Source: an uncultured Clostridia bacterium (GTDB lineage Bacteria; Bacillota; Clostridia; Christensenellales; Borkfalkiaceae). From it: a DNA stretch of 26,674 nucleotides. The notes below the pieces were generated by a model. The model did no database searches, was not told the DNA's origin, and saw only the letters and a list, made by a program, of their open reading frames with translations. Position 1 is the first letter of the stretch, and each line of letters begins with the position of its first letter. The translations under genes were made by a program, and so were the position numbers. This document shows, piece by piece, positions 13,942 through 21,557 of the stretch. The stretch spans positions 1 through 26,674 of the forward strand of contig CANREX010000002.1 in the NCBI GenBank assembly GCA_947629735.1. Reading direction: 5' to 3'.

Positions 13942-15420
13942 ATGCCTGACATAAACAGCATGAGCCCCAACAATTTGGAGGCAGAACAAGCGCTTTTGGG
14001 CTGTATGCTTATCGACAACGACATTTTGCCCGAAGTGCTTGAAAAAATTGAAGATAACGACTTCTATCAGACCTCTCACAGGCTGATTTTCGACTCGGTC
14101 AAGTTGGTTTTCGCCGAACACCGACCTTTGGATCTCGTCACGCTCACCGATAAACTCGAAACGGAGGGCAATTTGTCCAAGGTCGGCGGCATAACCTATC
14201 TCACCGAGCTCACCCAAGTTACGCCGTCGTCGGCAAACTACAATCATTATCTCGAAATTGTGCGGAGGGATTCCATAAACAGGAAACTCATCGCCGCCGC
14301 GCAGGAGATTATGAAGTTTTCGCGCGCGAGCGACGACGACACGCGTAGCGTGCAGTTTGCGGAAGAGCAGATTTACGCGATTTCCCGCTCCAACGACACG
14401 TCTTCCATGAAAGATATCCGCGAAAGCGACGCTATCGACGCGGTTATCGATAAATTCCAGAAGTTGGACAGCGACAAAGACGCGTACAGAGGCATACAGA
14501 CGGGGTTTTTAAGGCTCGACAGGCTCACGAACGGCTTGCAGAAGTCCGATTTGATAGTAATTGCAGCTCGCCCCGGCATGGGCAAGACGTCGCTCGCAAT
14601 GAATATCGTGGAAAACGCCGCGGTAAACAACGAAAAAGTTTGCGCCGTATTTTCGCTTGAAATGCCCGAAACGCAGATAATTCAAAGGTTGCTATGCGGA
14701 TGCGCGAACGTTTCCATGGCTGACGCGCTTGCGGGTGGCGGAAAATTGACCCCCAAAGAGTGGAAAAGGCTGACAAAAGCCTCGGAACTTCTGCGAAGAA
14801 GCAGAATTTACATAGACGATTCGTCGCGCGTGACCCCCGCGGAAATTCTCTCCAAGTGCCGCAGGATAAAGGCGAAAAACAACGGCGAGCTCGACCTCGT
14901 CATGATAGACTATATTCAGCTTATGTCGAGCGGGAAAAAGACCGCCGAACAGAACCGTACGCAGGAAGTCGCTGACATAACCCGCGAATTGAAGATAATG
15001 GCAAAGGAACTCAACGTGCCCGTCATAGCCCTTTCGCAGCTGCGCCGTATGCAGACGAAAGAACCGCAGCTCTCCGATCTGCGCGAATCGGGCGCGATAG
15101 AGCAGGACGCCGACATCGTCATGTTTATCAACAGACCCGACGTGGGCGCGACGGACGAGGAAGTCGAGAGCGGCAAAGTAATCAAGGGCATGGCGGATCT
15201 GATAGTCGCGAAGCACAGAAACGGCGGGCTCGACAGGATAAAACTTCGCTTCAAGGGCGAACTCACCAAGTTTGTCAATCCCGAACCCGAAAATAGCGGC
15301 GCGGTCGAACCCAAATATAACAGCGACTACGCGGCGGGCGGCGAGCAAGTTCCTCCGCCCGAAAATGAGGAGAGGGACGCCGACGAGGTTTATTCGGACG
15401 ACGAACAGCCTCCGTTCTGA
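13942..15420 (+). CDS. dnaB: replicative DNA helicase DnaB
   Basis: DnaB is the hexameric 5'-3' fork helicase (called DnaC in B. subtilis). The N-terminal primase-binding domain begins PNNLEAEQALLGCMLIDNDI. The RecA-like domain has Walker A ARPGMGKTS (209-217, Lys215), Walker B DLVMIDYIQLM, then VIALSQLRR and LRESGAIEQDADIVMFI. A KHRNGGLDRIKLRFKGE segment closes the domain. Length is 492 aa; typical members are about 440-470. The excess is an acidic tail of about 45 residues ending DEVYSDDEQPPF, which resembles the end of single-strand binding protein. An AGGAA site precedes the ATG. The context, between pepF and the t6A gene, differs from the common rplI neighbourhood. Confidence 0.97.
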   Translation: MPDINSMSPNNLEAEQALLGCMLIDNDILPEVLEKIEDNDFYQTSHRLIFDSVKLVFAEHRPLDLVTLTDKLETEGNLSKVGGITYLTELTQVTPSSANYNHYLEIVRRDSINRKLIAAAQEIMKFSRASDDDTRSVQFAEEQIYAISRSNDTSSMKDIRESDAIDAVIDKFQKLDSDKDAYRGIQTGFLRLDRLTNGLQKSDLIVIAARPGMGKTSLAMNIVENAAVNNEKVCAVFSLEMPETQIIQRLLCGCANVSMADALAGGGKLTPKEWKRLTKASELLRRSRIYIDDSSRVTPAEILSKCRRIKAKNNGELDLVMIDYIQLMSSGKKTAEQNRTQEVADITRELKIMAKELNVPVIALSQLRRMQTKEPQLSDLRESGAIEQDADIVMFINRPDVGATDEEVESGKVIKGMADLIVAKHRNGGLDRIKLRFKGELTKFVNPEPENSGAVEPKYNSDYAAGGEQVPPPENEERDADEVYSDDEQPPF

Positions 15421-15441
15421 TTTGAGCAGATTTTAAATACG

Positions 15442-16431
15442 ATGAACACGGAAATTTTACCGATAGACAAAGACAGTTTGTCGCGTTCGGCGCGCATTAT
15501 AAAGAGCGGCGGAGCGGTCGCGTTTCCTACGGAAACGGTTTACGGGCTCGGCGCGAACGCGTTCGACGACGGCGCTGTGAAGAAAATATTTGAGATAAAG
15601 GGCAGACCGAACGACAATCCGCTCATCGTCCACGTCCACAAAAACTACGATTTGAGCTCGTTGGTGTCTTTCATTCCCGACTACGCAAAGGCGCTCGCCG
15701 AAAAGTTTTTGCCCGGTCCTTTGACCATGGTTTACAGGAGCGAGAACAAAGTCAGCCCCGCGGTTTCCTGCGGGCTAAATACGCTGGCTGTGCGAATTCC
15801 CTCTCACGAAGGGGCGCAGAGATTTCTCGAATACGTCAATTTGCCGATTGCCGCGCCCAGCGCGAACGTCTCCAAACACGTAAGCCCCGTGACCGCGCAG
15901 CACGTCTTTGACGATTTGAACGGCAAGATTGAGCTGATTTTGGACGGCGGGAAGTGCAGCGGCGGGATAGAAAGCACCGTTTTGGACTGTACGGGCGATA
16001 CGCCGATAGTCTTGCGCAGCGGGCTGATAACGCGTGAAATGATAGCTTCCGTTGCGGGAAAATGCGGTCAATATGTCATGAAAGAGGGCGACCGCGTGCC
16101 CTCGCCCGGAATGAAATACAAGCATTATTCCCCCAAGTGCAGGACGGCTTTATTTGACTTCGGCGACAGCGATAAGGCGTTTAAGTACTATAAAGAGTGT
16201 CTTGCCGAAGGTCTGAAAGCGTATATAATGTGCGACAGCGGCGTGGCGGGGAGATATCACATAGAAAATTTGCTCGATTTGGGCGAAAACGAGGAACAGA
16301 TTGCCCGTAATCTATACGACAAGTTGCGGGAAGGAGAAAATCTTGCGGATATAATAATCGCGGTTGCGCCGCAAAAGCAGGACGGCATAATGGCGGGCGT
16401 CATGAACCGTTTGAAAAAGGCGTGCGGCTGA
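15442..16431 (+). CDS. ywlC: L-threonylcarbamoyladenylate synthase (Sua5/YwlC)
   Basis: The enzyme makes threonylcarbamoyl-AMP from threonine, bicarbonate and ATP, the first step of t6A37 formation in tRNAs reading ANN codons. The YrdC domain spans about residues 10-205, with SGGAVAFPTETVYGLGANA and the KGRPNDNPLIVHV box containing the catalytic K/R residues; PSANVSKHVSPVTAQHV and GGIESTVLD also match. SPGMKYKHYSPK is the Sua5 linker, followed by the C-terminal Sua5 domain. The length of 329 aa shows the long Sua5 form, not short TsaC. It sits upstream of ywlE and rpiB, an order also known from the B. subtilis ywl region. Confidence 0.95.
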   Translation: MNTEILPIDKDSLSRSARIIKSGGAVAFPTETVYGLGANAFDDGAVKKIFEIKGRPNDNPLIVHVHKNYDLSSLVSFIPDYAKALAEKFLPGPLTMVYRSENKVSPAVSCGLNTLAVRIPSHEGAQRFLEYVNLPIAAPSANVSKHVSPVTAQHVFDDLNGKIELILDGGKCSGGIESTVLDCTGDTPIVLRSGLITREMIASVAGKCGQYVMKEGDRVPSPGMKYKHYSPKCRTALFDFGDSDKAFKYYKECLAEGLKAYIMCDSGVAGRYHIENLLDLGENEEQIARNLYDKLREGENLADIIIAVAPQKQDGIMAGVMNRLKKACG

Positions 16432-16456
16432 GCGCGTTTATAAGCGGGGAAAGATT

Positions 16457-16903
16457 ATGAAAAGGAAAAAGATTACTTTTGTCTGTACAGGTAACACGTG
16501 CAGAAGTCCCATGGCGGAAGCTATCCTGCGCGCGCAGATAAAAAAGAGGAAAATCAAGTGGTGGGACGTCTCCTCGTGCGGAATTCATGCCGAGACGGGC
16601 GGCTCGCTGAGTGAAAACAGCAGGACCGCTCTCGAAGAGATAAACGTTCCCACAAAGGGCTTAAAACCCCGCCAACTCACCGATAAAATCATATCGAACA
16701 GCACTTTGGTCGTCACAATGACCGAAAAACAGCGCTTGTTTATCGGCGAGCGGGGCAATGTGAGGAGCGTCAAGGAGATGTGCGGCTTCGACATTCCCGA
16801 CCCTTACGGCTGCGGCATAGAGGTCTATCGCCTCACCCGCGACGCCCTTGTTTCGGTGTGCAACACTATAATCGACGACTACATTTTAAAATTCGAGGAG
16901 TAA
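16457..16903 (+). CDS. ywlE: low-molecular-weight phosphatase, probable protein arginine phosphatase
   Basis: The P-loop CTGNTCRSPMAEA gives the CX5R active site of low-molecular-weight tyrosine phosphatases, and DPYGCG supplies the general acid Asp. The Thr just before the second Cys of CTGNTC is the residue known in B. subtilis YwlE to favour phosphoarginine over phosphotyrosine. I therefore call it a probable arginine phosphatase, opposing an McsB-type kinase that is not in this window. The length of 148 aa is typical. A GGGGA site lies upstream of the ATG. It has the same neighbours, ywlC and rpiB, as in B. subtilis. Confidence 0.92.
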   Translation: MKRKKITFVCTGNTCRSPMAEAILRAQIKKRKIKWWDVSSCGIHAETGGSLSENSRTALEEINVPTKGLKPRQLTDKIISNSTLVVTMTEKQRLFIGERGNVRSVKEMCGFDIPDPYGCGIEVYRLTRDALVSVCNTIIDDYILKFEE

Positions 16904-16916
16904 TAAGGAGTAATTT

Positions 16917-17366
16917 ATGAAAATTGCGTTGGCGTGCGATCACGGCGGTCTCAATTTAAAAAACTGCGTGATTGGATATCTCAAAGAAAACGGCTACGAG
17001 TACGAAGATTTCGGCACATATTCGTCGGACAGCTGCGATTATCCCGATTACGCCCTGCCTGCGGCGGAAGCCGTCGCCCGCGGGGAATGTGAGAGGGGAA
17101 TAGTCATTTGCTCTACGGGTATAGGCGTTTCGATTGTGGCGAATAAAGTTCCCGGGGTCAGGTGCGCGCATTGTCACGATACTTACTGCGCTACGTTTAC
17201 CCGCCTTCACAACGACGCGAACATGCTCGCCATGGGCGAAAAAGTTGTCGGCTCGGGCTACGCGCTTAAAATCGTCGAGGCGTTTTTGACGACGGAGTTC
17301 GAGGGCGGCAGACATTCCCGCCGCGTAGAAAAAATTACGGCGATAGAGAAAAAATACTGCAAATAA
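16917..17366 (+). CDS. rpiB: ribose-5-phosphate isomerase B
   Basis: RpiB interconverts ribulose-5-phosphate and ribose-5-phosphate. Family motifs are clear: IALACDHGGLNLK at the N-terminus, SCDYPDYA, the catalytic-cysteine loop GIVICSTGIGVSIVANK, and RLHNDANMLAMGEKVVG. The length of 149 aa is standard. A GGAG site precedes the ATG. The gene ends one base before hisK. Ribose-5-phosphate is the precursor of PRPP, the first substrate of the histidine pathway encoded downstream, so the position may be functional, though the rpiB-ywlE linkage is also common without his genes. Confidence 0.96.
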   Translation: MKIALACDHGGLNLKNCVIGYLKENGYEYEDFGTYSSDSCDYPDYALPAAEAVARGECERGIVICSTGIGVSIVANKVPGVRCAHCHDTYCATFTRLHNDANMLAMGEKVVGSGYALKIVEAFLTTEFEGGRHSRRVEKITAIEKKYCK

Positions 17367-17367
17367 A

Positions 17368-18168
17368 ATGCTGATTGACATTCATTTACACAGTTCATTT
17401 TCGTTTGACAGCGAAGAAAATATAGAAAACTACGTCGCCGCCGCAAAAAAATCGGGCGCGACTGCAATAGGGTTTTCCGAACATTACGACTACGACGCGT
17501 ACCTCGACGGGGCGGAGATAGAGCTCGCGGATATAAGGGCATATTCTGATAAAATCGCCGAGTTGCGCTCACGTGAAAAGCGCGTCGATATCTTATACGG
17601 GATAGAATTCGGTTACAGCAAGGCGGCGGAAAGCGAATACAAAAGACTCAGCAGTGCGGAAAAGTTCGACTATGTGATAAACAGCGTGCACACCCTGCCC
17701 GACAGGGGAGATTGCTATTATCAAACCGCTTTCAGCGGGCTTACGACAAAGCAGGCGTATGAAATCTATTTTGAAAAGGTGCTCGAAAGCCTCGACGCGA
17801 ATTTCGATTATCAGATAGTTGGGCATTTGGGATATGTCGCGAGATATCGCAAAACGCCCGACTGCAAGATTTTATATGAGGAATTCCACGGAATAATCGA
17901 CGAGATTTTAAAGAAAATAATAGAGCTCGACAAGTGCCTTGAAATCAACTCGTCGACGGGAGACTCGGGCAATGCTTTTTTGCCCGATAGGGACGTTATC
18001 GAAAGGTATATTTCCCTCGGGGGCAGGAAGATGTCTTTCGGCAGCGACGCGCATAGAGTAGGTCGTTATGCCGAAAATTGCGACTTGTTGCGCTCTTTTT
18101 TAATTGAAAAAGGCGTAAGCGAGCTGTGCTATTTCAAGGACAGAAAGCCTGTTTTTTATAAAATTTAG
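17368..18168 (+). CDS. hisK: histidinol-phosphatase, PHP family
   Basis: HisK-type PHP enzymes hydrolyse histidinol phosphate to histidinol, step 8 of histidine synthesis. The metal-binding motifs appear in order: DIHLHSSFS (HxH), GFSEHYDYD, INSVHTLPD, GHLGYVARY and FGSDAHRVGRY. The length of 266 aa fits. It begins one base after the rpiB stop, so it is probably translated by coupling. It is followed by a terminator and lies outside the regulated his operon. Other PHP phosphatases act on different substrates; adjacency to the remaining his genes, which lack any other phosphatase, makes the histidinol-phosphate role likely. Confidence 0.93.
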   Translation: MLIDIHLHSSFSFDSEENIENYVAAAKKSGATAIGFSEHYDYDAYLDGAEIELADIRAYSDKIAELRSREKRVDILYGIEFGYSKAAESEYKRLSSAEKFDYVINSVHTLPDRGDCYYQTAFSGLTTKQAYEIYFEKVLESLDANFDYQIVGHLGYVARYRKTPDCKILYEEFHGIIDEILKKIIELDKCLEINSSTGDSGNAFLPDRDVIERYISLGGRKMSFGSDAHRVGRYAENCDLLRSFLIEKGVSELCYFKDRKPVFYKI

Positions 18169-18195
18169 CTTAAATTTATGCTCTTTTGCATATTC

Positions 18196-18227
18196 CGGCG
18201 AAAAAAATTTACATTTCGCCGATTTTT
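18196..18227 (+). terminator. intrinsic terminator after hisK
   Basis: CGGCGAAA (18196-18203) pairs exactly with TTTCGCCG (18214-18221) around a 10-base loop, followed by A and five T residues (18223-18227). It separates the twelve-gene run from the his operon promoter. Confidence 0.85.
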
Positions 18228-18240
18228 ATGTCAAAAACGC

Positions 18241-18269
18241 TTTACTTCTCTACCGTAATAAAGTATCAT
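18241..18269 (+). promoter_or_regulatory. promoter of the yerC-his operon
   Basis: TTTACT (18241-18246), a 17-base spacer and TATCAT (18264-18269, one mismatch to consensus) stand just after the terminator. The predicted start near 18276 gives a leader of about 20 bases with an AGAGG site (18286-18290) six bases before the yerC ATG. There is no room for a T-box or attenuator leader. Confidence 0.7.
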
Positions 18270-18283
18270 AGAAGCATAAAGTA
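18243..18283. promoter_or_regulatory. candidate YerC/HisR operator
   Basis: ATAAAGTA occurs twice as a direct repeat, at 18258-18265 and 18276-18283, exactly 18 bases apart. An opposing half-site TACTT at 18243-18247 forms TACTT-N13-AAGTA with the first. The sites overlap the -35 region, the -10 region and the predicted start. Placement is ideal for repression by the TrpR-like protein encoded immediately downstream. Binding is inferred. Confidence 0.45.
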
Positions 18284-18296
18284 AAAGAGGCGAAAA

Positions 18297-18578
18297 ATGA
18301 AGAACCGCGACCATTTGGACGATTTGTACGAGATATTCGTCAAGATAGAAAACAAAGAAGATTGCAAAGCGCTTTTGGAAGATCTGTGCACATATAAGGA
18401 AGTGGAGCAGATGGCTCAACGCGCATATGCCGCGAAGCTCATTCTTCAAGGCAAGACGTACAACGAAATTATTGCCGAGACGGAAATTTCAAGCACGACG
18501 TTATCGCGGGTTTCCAAGGCGATTTCTTACGGCAGCGGCGGTTACAAAAAGTTTATAAGCGTTGAGGACGACGGGTAA
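18297..18578 (+). CDS. yerC: YerC/YecD family TrpR-like regulator, probable his operon repressor
   Basis: The 93 residues match the YerC/YecD branch of the TrpR superfamily: an N-terminal helical part (LYEIFVKIENKEDCKALLEDLCTYKEVEQMAQR), then the helix-turn-helix TYNEIIAETEISSTTLSRVSKAI with the YGSGGY sequence after it. TrpR-family proteins bind DNA as dimers, often with an amino acid as corepressor. It is the first gene of the his operon and ends one base before hisZ. Members at this position in Firmicutes have been predicted to repress histidine genes (name HisR). Autoregulation with histidine as ligand is therefore likely but inferred. Confidence 0.92.
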   Translation: MKNRDHLDDLYEIFVKIENKEDCKALLEDLCTYKEVEQMAQRAYAAKLILQGKTYNEIIAETEISSTTLSRVSKAISYGSGGYKKFISVEDDG

Positions 18579-18579
18579 A

Positions 18580-19668
18580 ATGAAATATTTCAAGCGGGAA
18601 GAAAATATAACGGAAGAGCTTATTTCGCTGTACGAGAGCAGAGGGTATACACGCTACAAGCCCGGTTGCTTCGAAGAATATTCGCTCTATCAGGAAAACA
18701 AGAGCTTTCTGATAGGCAAAAACGTCATAACCTTTTCGGGGCTCGGTGGGAAACTGCTCGCAATGCGCCCCGACGTCACGCTTTCGCTTATAAGACATAC
18801 CGAGCCGCCCAAAGAAACGGTGGATAAATATTATTATAACGAAAAGGTTTACAGACAGACTGCCGTCGGCAACGAATTCAAGGAAATAAGCCAAACGGGC
18901 GTTGAGATCACGGGGCTTATCGATAAAGCGTGCGAGGTGGAGCTCGCCTCGCTTATTTGCGACACGCTTTCGATAGTTTCCGACCAATACATTCTCGACA
19001 TATCGCACATGGGCTTTACCGAGGGCTTGATAGCCGCTTTCGGCAAGTGCGGTGATGTAATTTACGATTGTCTTAGGAGAAAGGACGTCCACGATTTCGC
19101 CGTTATTGCGGATAGAGAGGGTTTTGACGAAAAACTTTGCGGCGCGTTTTGCGCGGCGGTCAACGTAAACGGCAACGCGGCGGAAGCGCTTGATAAAGCG
19201 CGGAGCATAGTTTTAAACGACGAAATGCAAAAGGCGGTGGACGAGCTTTCCGCCGTCTGCGACAGCCTTTCAAAGGCGGGCTATTTGGAAAAGCTCAACG
19301 TCAATTTTTCGGTCGCGAACAACGCCGATTACTACAACGGGATAATTTTCAACGGGTATATCGACGGAGTGCCGCAGCGCGTTCTTTCGGGCGGAAGATA
19401 CGATAAACTGCTGAAAAAGCTCGGAAAATACGGCGGCGCGATAGGGTTTGCGCTTTATCTCGGGGAGATCGACAGATACTTCAAAAAGGACAGGCAGACG
19501 GTAGATTATCTCGTTTTATATGACGACAACACGCAGGATAAGGCGATAGACAGGGCTTTCGAATTGAAAAAGCGCGGAATTTCCGTAAGGCTTGCGCGCA
19601 AAAAGCCCGAGGACATCGACTGCAAACAGATTATAAATTGCGCCGACGGAGAGGTCAAAAATGATTAA
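18580..19668 (+). CDS. hisZ: ATP phosphoribosyltransferase regulatory subunit
   Basis: HisZ is a catalytically inactive relative of histidyl-tRNA synthetase that is needed by short HisG and confers histidine feedback inhibition. The class II synthetase fold is visible: LISLYESRGYTRYKPGCFEEYSLY, the MRPDVTLSLIRH motif 2-like segment, and VLSGGRYDKLLKKLGKYGGAIGFALYL. The length of 362 aa is at the short end for the family, and the C-terminal part is reduced. I use the ATG at 18580, one base after the yerC stop; a TTG at 18562 would lie inside yerC. Its end overlaps the hisG start by 8 bases. Confidence 0.93.
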   Translation: MKYFKREENITEELISLYESRGYTRYKPGCFEEYSLYQENKSFLIGKNVITFSGLGGKLLAMRPDVTLSLIRHTEPPKETVDKYYYNEKVYRQTAVGNEFKEISQTGVEITGLIDKACEVELASLICDTLSIVSDQYILDISHMGFTEGLIAAFGKCGDVIYDCLRRKDVHDFAVIADREGFDEKLCGAFCAAVNVNGNAAEALDKARSIVLNDEMQKAVDELSAVCDSLSKAGYLEKLNVNFSVANNADYYNGIIFNGYIDGVPQRVLSGGRYDKLLKKLGKYGGAIGFALYLGEIDRYFKKDRQTVDYLVLYDDNTQDKAIDRAFELKKRGISVRLARKKPEDIDCKQIINCADGEVKND

Positions 19669-20296
19669 CATAGCTCTGCCAAAGGGAAGATTGGGCGAAA
19701 GGGTATACAAGCTGTTGTGCGCGATAGGCTACGGGTGCGACGACTACGACGAAAACAGCAGAAAACTCATATTTGCGGACACCAAAGGCGAGGTGAATTA
19801 CTTCTGGGTGAAACCTTCCGACGTTGCGGTTTATGTCGAGCTCGGCGCGGCGGACGTCGGGGTCGCGGGTAAGGATATTTTGGACGAGTACGAGCCCGAT
19901 ATCTACGAACTTGCCGACCTTCGCCTCGGGAAATGCAGAATGTGCGTTGCCGCAAAGCGCGGTTGGCGCGACGACGCGGGCGTTCCATTACGCGTTGCGA
20001 CGAAATTTCCCCACACCGCGGAAAAGTATTATGCTGAAATGGGGAGGGATATTGAAATTATAAAGCTGAACGGCTCGATAGAGCTCGCTCCCGTGCTTGG
20101 GATATCGGACGTGATAGTGGACATCGTCGAAACGGGAACGACGCTCAAAGAGAACGACTTGTGCGTATATGCGCAGATTTCCGACATCAGCGCGAGGCTT
20201 ATCGCAAATAAATCGGCTTACAAGTTCAAATACGGACAGATTTCTTCCCTTTGCGAAAAACTGAAAGGAGTTATTGACAGTGATAAAAATAATTAA
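19661..20296 (+). CDS. hisG: ATP phosphoribosyltransferase, short form
   Basis: HisG joins ATP and PRPP in the committed step of histidine synthesis. The protein begins INIALPKGRLGERV, and the PRPP-binding loop is DIVETGTTLKEN. AADVGVAGKDILDE and LGKCRMCVAA also match. At 211 aa it lacks the C-terminal histidine-binding domain of long HisG, consistent with the hisZ gene directly upstream. Start codon overlaps the hisZ end; its own end overlaps hisD by 17 bases. The HisG-HisZ hetero-octamer is expected to be feedback-inhibited by histidine. Confidence 0.96.
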   Translation: MINIALPKGRLGERVYKLLCAIGYGCDDYDENSRKLIFADTKGEVNYFWVKPSDVAVYVELGAADVGVAGKDILDEYEPDIYELADLRLGKCRMCVAAKRGWRDDAGVPLRVATKFPHTAEKYYAEMGRDIEIIKLNGSIELAPVLGISDVIVDIVETGTTLKENDLCVYAQISDISARLIANKSAYKFKYGQISSLCEKLKGVIDSDKNN

Positions 20297-21557
20297 GTAC
20301 GGCGGTCAGAGCGCGGAAGAGCTGTTCGGCAAGCGGGAAGAGTTGACATCAAACGTCGAAGAAAAAGTTAAGGCGATCCTTGCCGACGTGCGCGAAAACG
20401 GCGATAAGGCGGTGAAAAGTTATTCCGCGCAGTTCGACGGATTCCGCGGGGATAGCTTGGAGGTGAGCGAAGAGGAGTTTGACGTCGCCTTTAAGGAACT
20501 TTCACCCGAATATGTGGCAATGCTGAAAAATTCCATCGCCAATATCTCCGCATTTCACGAAAAGCAGAAGAGCGACGGGTTCGAATTGGATTACGGCGAC
20601 AGGATAGTGGGGCAAAAGGTCTTGCCCGTCGAAAGCGCGGGGATATATGTTCCCGGCGGCACGGCGGCGTATCCTTCGACCGTTTTAATGAACGCGATTC
20701 CCGCAAAAATAGCGGGCGTAAAGAACATTATTATGGCAACGCCCGTCAAAGCGGACGGAAAAGTCAAGAGCGAAATTTTAGTCGCCGCCAGATTGTGCGG
20801 CGTGGACAGGATATTCAAGATGGGCGGCGCGCAGGCGATAGCCGCTCTTGCATACGGAACGGAAAGCGTACCGAAAGTGGATAAGATTACGGGCCCGGGG
20901 CGAGACTTCGTCGCGACGGCGAAAAAGCTCGTCAGCGGAGTGACCTGCGGGATAGACATGGTAGCGGGTCCGAGCGAGATAATGATAGTTGCCGATAATG
21001 GTGCGAACGCAAAGCACGTAGCGGCGGACCTTCTCTCGCAAGCCGAGCACGACGTTATAGCTTCCGCGCTTCTGATAACAGACAGCGAGGTTTTGGCAAA
21101 AGAGGTGGAAAGCGAACTTTCAAAACAAGTCAAACTGCTTTCAAGAAGGGAAATCGCCTCGGCTTCGCTTGAAAATAACTGCAAAATAATAGTCGCCGAC
21201 GATATTTATCAGGCGGTCGGGCTTGCCAATCAATACGCGCCCGAACACCTCGAATTGGCGGTAAAAGAGCCGCTGGAACTTTTAAAATCGGTCAAAAACG
21301 CGGGTTCGGTGTTCTTAGGGTACAATACGCCCGAAGCCGTCGGAGATTATTACGCGGGCGCGAATCACACGCTTCCCACGAGCGGCACGGCGAGGTTTTC
21401 GTCGCCACTCGGCGTTCAGGACTTCGTAAAGACGACGCAATACGTGTATTACACGAAGCAGGCGCTCGACAAGGCGGCGGACGATATAATAATGTTTGCG
21501 AATTCCGAGGGCTTGACGGCACATGCGGAAAGCGTAGCGGTAAGGGTGAGAAAATGA
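20280..21557 (+). CDS. hisD: histidinol dehydrogenase
   Basis: HisD oxidises histidinol to histidine in two NAD-dependent steps with Zn. Family motifs run in order: VESAGIYVPGGTAAYPSTVLMNAIPA, KITGPGRDFVATAKK, VAGPSEIMIVAD, LLSQAEHDVIA, QYAPEHLEL, and the C-terminal GANHTLPTSGTARFSSPLGVQDF. The length of 425 aa is standard. Two starts are possible: TTG at 20274 and GTG at 20280. I chose GTG because AAGGAG (20265-20270) lies nine bases before it but only three before the TTG. The stop overlaps the hisC ATG as ATGA. Confidence 0.96.
   Translation: MIKIIKYGGQSAEELFGKREELTSNVEEKVKAILADVRENGDKAVKSYSAQFDGFRGDSLEVSEEEFDVAFKELSPEYVAMLKNSIANISAFHEKQKSDGFELDYGDRIVGQKVLPVESAGIYVPGGTAAYPSTVLMNAIPAKIAGVKNIIMATPVKADGKVKSEILVAARLCGVDRIFKMGGAQAIAALAYGTESVPKVDKITGPGRDFVATAKKLVSGVTCGIDMVAGPSEIMIVADNGANAKHVAADLLSQAEHDVIASALLITDSEVLAKEVESELSKQVKLLSRREIASASLENNCKIIVADDIYQAVGLANQYAPEHLELAVKEPLELLKSVKNAGSVFLGYNTPEAVGDYYAGANHTLPTSGTARFSSPLGVQDFVKTTQYVYYTKQALDKAADDIIMFANSEGLTAHAESVAVRVRK

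Noticed and set aside
18169..18296. T-box riboswitch or histidine attenuator before the his operon
   Set aside because: The predicted leader is about 20 bases; no specifier loop, His-rich leader peptide or antiterminator is present. The hairpin there belongs to hisK termination.
20274..20279. TTG at 20274 as the hisD start
   Set aside because: It leaves only three bases from AAGGAG; the in-frame GTG at 20280 has a nine-base spacing.
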